29,636 nucleotides of DNA from Alistipes sp. (GTDB taxonomy: Bacteria; Bacteroidota; Bacteroidia; Bacteroidales; Rikenellaceae): NCBI GenBank assembly GCA_020026415.1, contig JAHHQL010000021.1:1-29636 (forward strand), read 5' to 3'. Both the position numbers and the translations under genes were made by a program. This document shows positions 7,783 through 15,403 of this stretch, piece after piece (positions within the stretch are counted from its first letter, which is position 1; each line of letters opens with the position of its first letter). The notes under the pieces are model-generated. The model did no database searches, was not told where the DNA came from, and saw nothing but the letters and a program-made list of their open reading frames with translations.

Positions 7783-8148
7783 ATGACTGCTGCTTCTGAA
7801 ACAGGGTTTCGGGGAGAGGCGGAGACTTGCGACTACTTGTGTCGGGAGGGGTATGCGATCGAGGCGCGCAACTGGCGTGAGGGTCGCTATGAACTCGACA
7901 TCGTGGCACGCAAGGCGGACTGTCTGCATTTTGTCGAGGTCAAGACACGACGCAAGGACGGTCTGACCACTCCCGAACAGGCGATGGTGCTGCGAAAACA
8001 ACGCGCACTGCGCCGTGCCGCACAGGCTTATCTGGCGGTGACGGGGTGGCGTGGCGATGTGCAGTTCGATCTGGCTGCTGTCGGGTATTCGCCCGACGGC
8101 AGGTATGACGTGTGCCTTGTGGAAAACGCCGTGGAGTTTCATTGGTGA
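7783..8148 (+). CDS. yraN: YraN/UPF0102 family, nuclease-fold protein
   Basis: From ATG 7783 the product has 121 residues. It shows the UPF0102 pattern: GEAETCDYL, then GYAIEARNWREGRYELDIV, then HFVEVKTR. E12, D39 and ExK (E52-V-K54) match a PD-(D/E)xK endonuclease core, as expected for this family, thought to be a Holliday-junction-like or DNA-processing nuclease. The open frame extends up to 7702, but that would overlap the preceding gene and add residues unlike the family, so 7783 was chosen. It lies 26 nt after the small membrane gene. Confidence 0.88.
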   Translation: MTAASETGFRGEAETCDYLCREGYAIEARNWREGRYELDIVARKADCLHFVEVKTRRKDGLTTPEQAMVLRKQRALRRAAQAYLAVTGWRGDVQFDLAAVGYSPDGRYDVCLVENAVEFHW

Positions 8149-8169
8149 ACGGCGCAGGGCAATCCGATT

Positions 8170-8199
8170 TTGATATCCCCGAAAAAAGTATTACCTTTG
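8170..8199 (+). promoter_or_regulatory. Bacteroidetes-type promoter of waaA
   Basis: TTG (8170-8172), exactly 19 nt, then TACCTTTG (8192-8199) is a consensus match. The predicted start is near 8205, giving a leader of about 70 nt. Confidence 0.75.
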
Positions 8200-8273
8200 G
8201 GGACTTGATATGCCCCGATATGCGCCGGGGCAAACGGAAGTATAACCCAAGTATATTCTAAACAAATTACCGA

Positions 8274-9503
8274 ATGTGGCTCTATAATCTGGGGTTGAGA
8301 CTCTATGGCGGAGTTATCAAACTTGCAGCGGTCAAACATTTGAAGGCCAAGCAGTTCACCGAGGGGCGCAAGCACCTTTTCGAGCGGATGGCCGATGCGA
8401 TTGATCCGAAGGCGCGCATTGTTTGGATTCACGTGGCTTCGCTGGGCGAATTTGAACAGGGACGACCCATCGTCGAACGAATCCGTAAGGAACATCCCGA
8501 ATATAAAATCCTTTTGACATTTTTCTCGCCGTCGGGCTACGAGATCCGCAAGAACTATGCGGGGGCGGATTATATTTTCTATCTGCCGATCGACACGCCG
8601 CGTAACGTGCGCAAATTCATGAAGATCGCGCATCCTGAGATCGCCATTTTCGTCAAGTACGAGTTCTGGCTGAACTACCTGAGCGCGTTGCGCCGTCAGA
8701 AGGTGCGCACCTACATCGTCTCGGCGATTTTCCGCCGCAATTCGATCTTCTTCAAACCCTATGGCGGCATGTGGCGTCAGGCGTTGGAGACCTTCGACGT
8801 GATGTTTGTGCAGAACGAGGAATCGAAACGCCTGTTGGCGGAGTTGGGCTTTGACAATGTGGTGGTTGCGGGGGATACGCGCTTCGACCGTGTTGCCGAA
8901 ATCGCACGCAATGCCAAACGTATTGACCTGATCGAAAAATTCCGTGGCGAAGAGCGTCTTTTTGTGGCGGGATCGTCGTGGGGTCCCGATGAGGAGTTGC
9001 TGATCCGCCTGATGAACGAGAACCCGAAAGTGAAATTCCTGATCGCACCGCACGAGATGGACGAGGGACGCATCGCACGTCTGTTGAGCGACACGAAGGG
9101 CGGAGGTGTGCGTTTCACGCAGTGTGACGAGCATACCGACCTCAGATCGAAGCAGTTGCTCGTACTCGACACGATGGGTATGCTCTCGTCGGCATACAGT
9201 TATGCCACGTGGAGTTACATCGGAGGCGGATTCGGCGTGGGCATCCACAACACGTTGGAGGCGGCTACGTTCGGACTGCCGATTGCCTTCGGCCCGAATT
9301 ACCACAAATTCAAAGAGGCACGCGATCTGGTGTCGCTGGAGGCTGCCCGTTCGATCAACAACTACGACGAACTCAAGGCTTGGTTCGAACCGTTGCGCGA
9401 CGATGAGGCTTTGTTGCAGAAATGCGGCAGTTTGTCGAAGGAATACACGATGAACCATCAGGGTGCCACATTGCTGATCACCACGACTGTTTTTCACGGA
9501 TAG
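8274..9503 (+). CDS. waaA: 3-deoxy-D-manno-octulosonic acid (Kdo) transferase
   Basis: WaaA attaches Kdo from CMP-Kdo to lipid A precursor at the inner face of the cytoplasmic membrane, the first step of LPS core assembly. The 409-residue protein begins with a hydrophobic membrane-associating helix (LYNLGLRLYGGVIKLAAV). It continues with WIHVASLGEFEQGRP, whose E59 is the likely catalytic glutamate, and KYEFWLNYL. The C-terminal GT-B half carries GGGFGVGIHNTLEAATFG, the nucleotide-sugar binding loop. It is monocistronic, with its own promoter and terminator. Confidence 0.96.
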   Translation: MWLYNLGLRLYGGVIKLAAVKHLKAKQFTEGRKHLFERMADAIDPKARIVWIHVASLGEFEQGRPIVERIRKEHPEYKILLTFFSPSGYEIRKNYAGADYIFYLPIDTPRNVRKFMKIAHPEIAIFVKYEFWLNYLSALRRQKVRTYIVSAIFRRNSIFFKPYGGMWRQALETFDVMFVQNEESKRLLAELGFDNVVVAGDTRFDRVAEIARNAKRIDLIEKFRGEERLFVAGSSWGPDEELLIRLMNENPKVKFLIAPHEMDEGRIARLLSDTKGGGVRFTQCDEHTDLRSKQLLVLDTMGMLSSAYSYATWSYIGGGFGVGIHNTLEAATFGLPIAFGPNYHKFKEARDLVSLEAARSINNYDELKAWFEPLRDDEALLQKCGSLSKEYTMNHQGATLLITTTVFHG

Positions 9504-9522
9504 AATCCCTTGAAATAAGATT

Positions 9523-9559
9523 AACCGACATGTTCCACGGGGAGCGTGTCGGTTTTTTT
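9523..9559 (+). terminator. Terminator after waaA
   Basis: AACCGACATG pairs with CGTGTCGGTT (one T-G pair), followed by seven Ts. From here to the greA terminator (9560-9758) I see no gene. Confidence 0.88.
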
Positions 9560-9758
9560 ATGCGGAGGGAGAGGAACGAGCCTCGGAAGGCTTTGTCCGG
9601 GCGTGCCGTCCTTGGTGCGGAATGAAACGGGAAATACGGGTGGAACGTATGTTCACGCGGATTAGGGGCGTGTTTCACTACCGCCGATGCTTGAGGTACG
9701 CATCTTCTGCGGGGAGGGTAGTGCGTCCTTTCCCGCCGATCCTTTTCCCGTATGACAT

Positions 9759-9790
9759 AAAAAAAAAGCGACCCGCCGATCGGATCGCTT
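9759..9790 (-). terminator. Terminator of greA
   Basis: On the minus strand a 9-bp stem (AAGCGATCC / GGGTCGCTT) is followed by a run of nine Ts, beginning about 28 nt after the greA stop codon. Confidence 0.88.
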
Positions 9791-9817
9791 CATGAAACCG
9801 CCCCTTGACGGGAGTGG

Positions 9818-10294
9818 TCAGATGTTGATGTCGGTGATTTCGAGCTGCATCTTGCCGGCGGGAACATCGACTTCCACGATGTCGCCCTTCTTGTGGCCGA
9901 GCAGTGCTTTGGCGATCGGCGTGCCGATGGCGAGTTTGCCTTCGCGGAGGTTGGCTTCGTGCTCGGCAACGATCGTGTAGATCACCTGACGGTTGGTTTT
10001 GTGGTTGAGAATGGTCACCTTGCTGAGGATCTGCACCTTGCTTTTGTCGATCTTCGTCTCGTCGATCACACGGGCATTGGCCAGCGTATCCTCCATCTTG
10101 GCGATGCGCATTTCGAGCAGACCCTGTGCTTCACGGGCTGCATCGTACTCGGCATTCTCCGAGAGGTCACCTTTGTCGCGAGCCTCGGCAATGGCTGCGG
10201 AGATCGCAGGACGTTCTACCGAACGCATGTGATCCAAATCTTCTTTTAATTTTTTATATCCCTCTGCCGTGAGGTAGATAATTTCTTTTCCCAT
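9818..10294 (-). CDS. greA: Transcription elongation factor GreA
   Basis: GreA inserts a coiled-coil into the RNA polymerase secondary channel and stimulates cleavage of backtracked RNA. The 158-residue protein has the standard length. The N-terminal coiled coil ends in the acidic tip GDLSENAEY, where D43 and E46 correspond to E. coli D41 and E44. The C-terminal FKBP-like domain includes GTPIAKALLGHKKGD. It has its own promoter, and a terminator-like hairpin in the leader suggests attenuation. Confidence 0.97.
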   Translation of the reverse strand: MGKEIIYLTAEGYKKLKEDLDHMRSVERPAISAAIAEARDKGDLSENAEYDAAREAQGLLEMRIAKMEDTLANARVIDETKIDKSKVQILSKVTILNHKTNRQVIYTIVAEHEANLREGKLAIGTPIAKALLGHKKGDIVEVDVPAGKMQLEITDINI

Positions 10295-10305
10295 ATGCTA
10301 AAAAC

Positions 10306-10346
10306 AAAAAAAATAAGAATCCCAACCTCGGAAAAGGCTGGAACCC
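10306..10346 (-). terminator. Terminator-like hairpin in the greA leader (candidate attenuator)
   Basis: On the minus strand, between the greA promoter and its ATG, GGGUUCCAGCCU (10346-10335) folds onto AGGUUGGGAUUC (10328-10317) in a 12-bp stem with several G-U pairs and a 6-nt loop. UUA and then eight Us (10313-10306) follow. The hairpin starts only about 12 nt after the predicted transcription start, so early termination would release an RNA of about 50 nt. Confidence 0.65.
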
Positions 10347-10363
10347 TGATTTGATAACAAAAG

Positions 10364-10394
10364 CAAAGATAAAGACTAAATTCCGAATTTCCAA
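10364..10394 (-). promoter_or_regulatory. Bacteroidetes-type promoter of greA
   Basis: Minus strand: TTG (10394-10392), 20 nt, then TATCTTTG (10371-10364). This is a consensus match that places transcription start near 10358. Confidence 0.75.
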
Positions 10395-10399
10395 ATATT

Positions 10400-10825
10400 T
10401 TGCTCGTGACTTTGCCCTTTGAGACGATGGCGGCGGGGCATAATTCCCGTGTCGGCGGAAGCAATGTCGGAATGTCCGATCCCGGAGGCGGGAAATGTTC
10501 CGAAAAAGGCTGTCCGGAGAGGGACGATTTGCGGAAAAGGTCGTTCGTTCTTGTCCGCCCGCGTGATGCCTGCCGTCTTTCCCGCACCTCCTGTTTTGCC
10601 TGCCTGTATCTGTTTTTTTCCGCCATATCGAATCCTGCTCCGCTCTCCGAAATTTCGCGCCTCCCTGCCGCCCCGTTCTCCTCCTTCCTCCGCCGGAAGT
10701 TTCCGAAAAACTGCCGGGAAAAACCTTTTCACCCTTCGTTTTTCCCCGCAAACCGTCCTCTGCCCTCCGAAAACCCCGAAAACAGAAGGCAAACTGCATT
10801 TTTGAATGCCCGGCGCATACCGATT
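10400..10825. other. Non-coding, strongly pyrimidine-skewed region between greA and bamD
   Basis: About 425 nt lie between two divergent promoters, with no credible gene. From roughly 10560 to 10790 the plus strand is dominated by C and T, with many CCT, TTCC and CCCG runs. The minus strand therefore reads as an Arg/Gly/Lys-rich pseudo-protein in several frames, which I treat as a shadow of base composition. No IS, tRNA or repeat array was recognised. Confidence 0.5.
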
Positions 10826-10829
10826 TTTT

Positions 10830-10859
10830 TTGTAAATCGTTATTTTATATGTAACTTTG
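10830..10859 (+). promoter_or_regulatory. Bacteroidetes-type promoter of the bamD-rpoZ-coaBC-recN operon
   Basis: TTG (10830-10832), 19 nt, then TAACTTTG (10852-10859) is a full consensus match. Transcription should start near 10866, leaving a leader of about 36 nt. A 12-bp perfect palindrome, CATTGATCAATG (10873-10884), sits within that leader. Confidence 0.78.
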
Positions 10860-10901
10860 CGCGATAACGCGCCATTGATCAATGACGTAAACCGATAAGC
10901 A

Positions 10902-11720
10902 ATGAAGCGACACCTCATATACGCCTTGTGCGCAGCCTTTTCGATGATCCTGCTCAGCAGTTGCGGCGGCGTCACGACCATACTCCGATCAAAGGATTCG
11001 GAGCAGATTTACCAGAAAGCTCTGGAGTATTACCACAAAGAGAAATGGCTGCGTGCCTCGACCCTGTTCGAGGGAGCCCAGCCCTATTATATCGGCTCGC
11101 AACGCGAGGACAGCATCGCGTTCTTCAATGCGCGTTGCAAGTTCAAGAACCGCGATTACGAATCGGCAGCCCTTCTGTTCGACGATTTCCGCCACAGTTT
11201 CGGGCGCAGCGTCTTTATCGAGGATGCCGAGGGTATGTTTGCCCTGTGCTACTACTACCTCGCACCGGGCCCCACGCGCGACCAGACGATGACGGGGCAC
11301 GCCTTGAAGGCGGTCAATGAGTTTATGTCGCGTTACCCGAACAGCGACAAACTGGAAAAATTCGCCCGGATCGACCGTGAACTCACCGAACGGCTCTACG
11401 AGAAGAGTTTCCTGAATGCCTACACCTACTACAAGATCGGCCGCTACAAATCGGCGATCCGTGCGTTGAAAAATTCACTGAAGATGTATCCTGAGTCGCA
11501 CCACCGCGAACAGATCATGTATCTGATCGTGGATTCGAGTTACCGCTTCGCCAGCAATTCGATTGCCGAGAAGCAGACCGACCGCTACTTGGCGATGCTG
11601 GATTCCTACCTGTCGTTCAAGGAGGAGTATCCCGAATCGAAATACACGAAGGATGTGGAGCGTATGGCCAAACAGGCACGCGATTTCCTCGCCCGCAAGA
11701 ACAAAGCAGAGAAAAAATAA
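10902..11720 (+). CDS. bamD: Outer membrane protein assembly factor BamD
   Basis: BamD is the essential lipoprotein partner of BamA in the beta-barrel assembly machine at the inner face of the outer membrane. The 272-residue product has a signal peptide with lipobox LLSSC (lipid Cys C21). It continues with repeated helical TPR units: ALEYYHKEKWLRASTLFEG, FFNARCKFKNRDYESAALL, AVNEFMSRYPNSDKLEK and ALKNSLKMYPESHHREQ. The YPxS turns are typical of BamD/YfiO. It heads an operon with rpoZ 22 nt downstream. Confidence 0.93.
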   Translation: MKRHLIYALCAAFSMILLSSCGGVTTILRSKDSEQIYQKALEYYHKEKWLRASTLFEGAQPYYIGSQREDSIAFFNARCKFKNRDYESAALLFDDFRHSFGRSVFIEDAEGMFALCYYYLAPGPTRDQTMTGHALKAVNEFMSRYPNSDKLEKFARIDRELTERLYEKSFLNAYTYYKIGRYKSAIRALKNSLKMYPESHHREQIMYLIVDSSYRFASNSIAEKQTDRYLAMLDSYLSFKEEYPESKYTKDVERMAKQARDFLARKNKAEKK

Positions 11721-11742
11721 TTTATCGATTAGATTTAAGATA

Positions 11743-12069
11743 ATGGAAATCAAGAAAAACATTCCCAACAACACCGTAACCCGCAAGCTGATTGATTTCG
11801 AGCAGCCCACCGGTAATGTTTACGAGTCGGTTAATATCATTGCACGCCGTGCAAATCAGATCTCGACGGAACTCAAAAACGAGTTGAACAAGAAATTGGC
11901 CGATTTCTCTTCGCCCACGGATAATCTTGAGGAGACGTTCGAGAACCGCGAGCAGATCGAGATTTCGCGTTACTACGAGCGTCTGCCGAAACCCGTGATC
12001 ATTGCCACCGAGGAGTTCCTCGACAATGAACTTGAGTGGAAGATTGCCGAAGAGAACAAGAAGGAGTAG
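11743..12069 (+). CDS. rpoZ: RNA polymerase omega-like subunit (Rpb6 family)
   Basis: The product has 108 residues and begins MEIKKNIPNNTVTRKLIDF. It fits the Bacteroidetes omega family, which is longer and more divergent than E. coli omega: the core GNVYESVNIIARRANQIS is the conserved helix that clamps the beta-prime C-terminus, and an acidic, Glu-rich tail follows. Omega supports RNA polymerase assembly and may bind ppGpp. The start at 11743 is chosen over an upstream in-frame ATG that lies inside bamD and encodes unrelated residues. It sits between bamD and coaBC, a recurring Bacteroidetes order. Confidence 0.85.
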   Translation: MEIKKNIPNNTVTRKLIDFEQPTGNVYESVNIIARRANQISTELKNELNKKLADFSSPTDNLEETFENREQIEISRYYERLPKPVIIATEEFLDNELEWKIAEENKKE

Positions 12070-12074
12070 TCTTC

Positions 12075-13286
12075 ATGGCACAAAAGGAGTTGGAAAACCT
12101 CGGAAGACGTCACATCCTGCTGGGGGTCACGGGGAGCATTGCGGCCTATAAGGCGGCACTCCTGTGCCGTCTGCTGGTGACTGCGGGAGCGGAGGTGAAG
12201 GTCGTGATGACCCCTCTGGCCAAACAGTTCATCACGCCGCTTACGATGGCCACTCTGTCGAAGAATCCCATTTTGGTGGATTTCTTCAATCCCGAAAACG
12301 GGGAGTGGAACTCGCATGTGAAACTGGGCGTGTGGGCTGATTGCATGCTCATCGCTCCCGCCACGGCAAATACGCTGGCCAAGATGGTGTCGGGTATTGC
12401 CGACAATCTCCTTTTGACCTCTTATCTTTCGGCGCGTTGCCCCGTGGTCGTGGCTCCTGCCATGGACCTCGACATGTATGCCCATCCGGCGACGCAGCAA
12501 AACCTTGCGACCCTTCTCAAGCGCGGCGTTCATGTAGCAGAGCCGGGCGAGGGCGAATTGGCCAGCGGACTTTCGGGCAAAGGACGCATGGCCGAACCCG
12601 AAGAGATCGCCCGTTTCGTGGACGACCTCCTTTCCGAAAAAAAAAAGAGCCTCGAAGGGAAACACTTCGTGGTGACGGCCGGTGCCACCATCGAGCCGAT
12701 TGATCCCGTACGCTTCATTTCGAACCACTCGTCGGGCAAGATGGGCTATGCCCTTGCCACGGAGTTGGCGCGACGCGGTGCGCGGGTCTCGCTCGTAAGC
12801 GGACGCACCGCTTTGGAATGCCCCCGCGGCGTGGATCGGATCGACGTGCTGTCGGCCGAAGAGATGTACCGTGCGGCGGTGGAGGCATTTGCCACGGCCG
12901 ACGGTGCCATCATGTGTGCTGCCGTGGCGGATTATACCCCCAAACAGGTTGCCGATCGCAAACTCAAGAAGGGCGACGGCGAACTGAACATCGAACTGAA
13001 GCGTACGCGCGACATTGCCGCCGAATTGGGCGCGCACAAGAACGGCCGTCTTCTGGTGGGCTTTGCGCTGGAGACCCACGACGAGGAACTCCACGCCGAA
13101 GCCAAACTTCAAAAGAAAAATTTCGATTTCATCGTGCTGAATTCCCTGCGTGATGCCGGAGCGGGTTTTCGCGGCGATACCAATAAGGTGTCGCTCATAG
13201 ACCGTACGGGACGCGAGGATCTGCCTCTCATGACAAAAAGCGAGGTGGCAGGGCGCATCATCGACAAACTGGAGACTTTCCTTTAA
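12075..13286 (+). CDS. coaBC: Bifunctional phosphopantothenoylcysteine decarboxylase / phosphopantothenate-cysteine ligase
   Basis: CoaBC performs two consecutive coenzyme A steps: ligation of cysteine to 4'-phosphopantothenate and FMN-dependent decarboxylation. The 403-residue protein starts at ATG 12075, 5 nt after rpoZ. The N-terminal CoaC flavoprotein (about 11-175) has GVTGSIAAYK, active-site H81 (NSHVKL), APATANT and APAMDLDMY. The C-terminal CoaB (about 186-403) has TAGATIEPIDPVRFISN, HSSGKMGYALA, ADYTPKQVADRKLKK and NKVSLIDR. Two oddities: the usual decarboxylase cysteine in the (A)CGxxGxGRM segment is serine here (ASGLSGKGRM, S154 and S157), and a run of ten As encodes the linker EKKK. 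Confidence 0.95.
   Translation: MAQKELENLGRRHILLGVTGSIAAYKAALLCRLLVTAGAEVKVVMTPLAKQFITPLTMATLSKNPILVDFFNPENGEWNSHVKLGVWADCMLIAPATANTLAKMVSGIADNLLLTSYLSARCPVVVAPAMDLDMYAHPATQQNLATLLKRGVHVAEPGEGELASGLSGKGRMAEPEEIARFVDDLLSEKKKSLEGKHFVVTAGATIEPIDPVRFISNHSSGKMGYALATELARRGARVSLVSGRTALECPRGVDRIDVLSAEEMYRAAVEAFATADGAIMCAAVADYTPKQVADRKLKKGDGELNIELKRTRDIAAELGAHKNGRLLVGFALETHDEELHAEAKLQKKNFDFIVLNSLRDAGAGFRGDTNKVSLIDRTGREDLPLMTKSEVAGRIIDKLETFL
12637..12646 (+). other. A10 homopolymer at the CoaC/CoaB domain junction
   Basis: Ten consecutive As encode E178-K179-K180-K181, exactly in the linker between the two catalytic domains. One base lost leads to a stop after about 9 codons, and one base gained leads to a stop after about 20 codons. 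Slippage either way would therefore give a CoaC-only protein of about 190-200 residues. Confidence 0.6.
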
Positions 13287-13298
13287 AAAATCATCGCC

Positions 13299-14945
13299 AT
13301 GCTGAAACGACTCTCGGTTGAGAACTATGCGTTGATTGACCGTCTGGAACTGGAACTCGATGCCCGTCTGAACATCATCACGGGTGAGACCGGTGCCGGC
13401 AAATCAATCCTTTTGGGTGCGCTCGGCCTGCTGCTGGGTGCCAAGAACGACGGTACGGCCATGAAAAACGCCACGCAAAACTGTCGTGTGGAGGGTACGT
13501 TTGCACTGGACGGACTGGATCTGGAGGCATTCTTCGAGGAAAACGATCTGGAGTATGCTCCCGAAACTATCCTCACGCGCATCATCACCCCGTCGGGCAA
13601 GAGCCGTGCGTTTGTCAATGACATCCCCGTCAATCTGCAACAGATGCGCGATCTGGGGCAGCGTCTGGTCGATATTCATTCGCAACATCAGAACCTGATT
13701 CTTTCGTCGGAGGAGTTCCGTTGCCACGCCCTCGATACGGTGGCGGGCAATGCCGATCTTCTGGCACGTTACCACACCCGTTATGCCGAGATGCAGCGTC
13801 TGAGCCGTCACCTTGCGGAACTGCGCGAGGAGGCCGCCGCCGCACACCGCGACGAGGAGTGGTTGCGTTATCAGTCGGAGGAACTTTCGGCGGCGAATCT
13901 GCGACAGGGCGAACAGGTGCAGATCGAGGAGGAACTTGCCATTCTGGAGAATGCCGACCGCATCGGGGAGGCGTTCGCCACACTGACCCATGCGCTGGAT
14001 GCCGACGAGGAGGGAATCCTCTCGCGCCTGCGCTCTTCGGAACACGACCTGCAACACATCGGCGAGAAATATCCCGCAGCGGGCGAATATGCCGAGCGTT
14101 TAAGAAGTGTAATCGAGGAATTGAAAGACATAAACGTATCGGTTTCCGCCGATGCAATGCGTATTGATGCCGATCCGGAGCGACTGACGAAACTCTCGTC
14201 GCGTCTGGACACGTTGCTCTCCCTGCAACAGAAACACCGCGTGGCAGGCGAGGCGGAATTGATCGAAGTAAGGGATCAATACACCGCCAAACTCTCGATG
14301 CTGACCCACGGCGATGAGCAGATCACCGCCACGGAGAACGCCCTGCGTAAAGCCGAGGCCGAGGCTCGGACTTTGGCAGACAAACTCCGCGCCGCCCGCA
14401 AAAAGGCGGCTCCCGCCTTTGCACGGGAAATTCTTCGCACACTGGTACAGTTGGGGATGCCCGACACGGTGTTTGAGATTGCACTCAATCCGCTGGAATC
14501 GCTTTCGACAACGGGCGGCGACGGGGTGGAGTACCTCTTCTCGGCGAACAAGAACCGCGCACCGATGCCCGTGGGTAAGATCGCATCGGGCGGAGAGTTG
14601 TCGCGTGTGATGTTGGCGTTGAAGGCACTTTTGGCAACGCGCATGCAACTGCCCACGATTCTCTTCGATGAGATTGACACGGGGGTGTCGGGTCGCATTG
14701 CCGATGCCATGGGCGAGATCATGTCGCGTCTGTCGGAGACGATGCAGGTGGTCGATATTACCCATCTGCCGCAGGTCGCCTCGAAGGGTACGGCTCATTT
14801 CGTGGTCTATAAGCAGGAGGGGCATACCGACATTACGCGCCTTACGGATGAGGAACGCACGACCGAGATCGCCAAGATGTTGTCGGGCAGTACGATCACC
14901 GAGGCTGCCGTGGCACAGGCGAAAATCCTTTTGGGCAAGCAGTAA
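13299..14945 (+). CDS. recN: DNA repair protein RecN
   Basis: RecN is an SMC-like ATPase that tethers DNA ends during double-strand-break repair. The 548 residues match the usual length (E. coli 553). Walker A is GETGAGKS (29-36). The middle is two long Glu/Arg/Leu-rich coiled-coil arms (about 160-225 and 290-365). The ABC signature SGGELSRVMLALKALLA starts near 429 and Walker B PTILFDEIDTGVSG near 451. It ends the bamD operon and starts 12 nt after coaBC. Confidence 0.96.
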   Translation: MLKRLSVENYALIDRLELELDARLNIITGETGAGKSILLGALGLLLGAKNDGTAMKNATQNCRVEGTFALDGLDLEAFFEENDLEYAPETILTRIITPSGKSRAFVNDIPVNLQQMRDLGQRLVDIHSQHQNLILSSEEFRCHALDTVAGNADLLARYHTRYAEMQRLSRHLAELREEAAAAHRDEEWLRYQSEELSAANLRQGEQVQIEEELAILENADRIGEAFATLTHALDADEEGILSRLRSSEHDLQHIGEKYPAAGEYAERLRSVIEELKDINVSVSADAMRIDADPERLTKLSSRLDTLLSLQQKHRVAGEAELIEVRDQYTAKLSMLTHGDEQITATENALRKAEAEARTLADKLRAARKKAAPAFAREILRTLVQLGMPDTVFEIALNPLESLSTTGGDGVEYLFSANKNRAPMPVGKIASGGELSRVMLALKALLATRMQLPTILFDEIDTGVSGRIADAMGEIMSRLSETMQVVDITHLPQVASKGTAHFVVYKQEGHTDITRLTDEERTTEIAKMLSGSTITEAAVAQAKILLGKQ

Positions 14946-14964
14946 TCCGATACCTATATAATAT

Positions 14965-15002
14965 AAAAGGGAGTGAATCTTCAGTGATTCACTCCCTTTT
15001 TT
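14965..15002. terminator. Bidirectional terminator between recN and folB
   Basis: AAAAGGGAGTGAATC pairs with GATTCACTCCCTTTT in a long stem with a 6-nt loop, flanked by As on one side and Ts on the other. It serves both the rightward recN transcript and the leftward dnaX-tyrS-folB transcript. Confidence 0.92.
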
Positions 15003-15016
15003 ATGAGTTTGCGGGT

Positions 15017-15370
15017 CTATCGTTCCAGCACGACACTCACACGTTCGAGTTTGCCTCCCAGCGGAGGTGCAAGTTTCGATACGCGGATGCGGATGTGGTT
15101 GATCTGAGGGAATCGGGCATACAACGCCTCGATGATGTTCATCGCCACGCGCTCGATGGTGCGCTGTTTGATCTTCATCACCTCGCGAACCGATTCATAG
15201 ACCGTCAGATAGTTTACGGCCTTCTCCACACAGTCCTCTTCGGCCACGACACCCAATTCGGTGGTCAGTTCCAAATCGACCGTGAAACGGTTGCCGACCT
15301 GTCGCTCCAAATCGTAACAGCCGTGGTAGGCACGGAACTCCATGCGGTCCAGTTCAATCTTGTACTCCAT
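15017..15370 (-). CDS. folB: Dihydroneopterin aldolase
   Basis: FolB cleaves dihydroneopterin to 6-hydroxymethyl-dihydropterin in folate synthesis. The 117-residue product has the family's tunnelling-fold size. Likely active-site residues are E22 (GCYDLERQ) and K99 (RVSKLAPPLGG), and the substrate-binding stretch TVYESV is present. It is the last gene of the dnaX-tyrS-folB unit, 33 nt after tyrS. Confidence 0.93.
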   Translation of the reverse strand: MEYKIELDRMEFRAYHGCYDLERQVGNRFTVDLELTTELGVVAEEDCVEKAVNYLTVYESVREVMKIKQRTIERVAMNIIEALYARFPQINHIRIRVSKLAPPLGGKLERVSVVLER

Positions 15371-15403
15371 GATCCTTCGTGTTTTGCTGAAACCTTCGTT
15401 CGC

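Noticed and set aside
8139..9497. A 452-codon open frame antisense to waaA
   Set aside because: A shadow of a well-defined Kdo transferase with its own promoter and terminator.
10254..10981. Overlapping minus-strand frames between greA and bamD
   Set aside because: Arg/Gly-rich products of a pyrimidine-skewed region; they cross the bamD and greA promoters.
12036..12074. Upstream in-frame start for coaBC
   Set aside because: The added residues lie inside rpoZ and do not resemble the family; ATG 12075 fits the known N-terminus.
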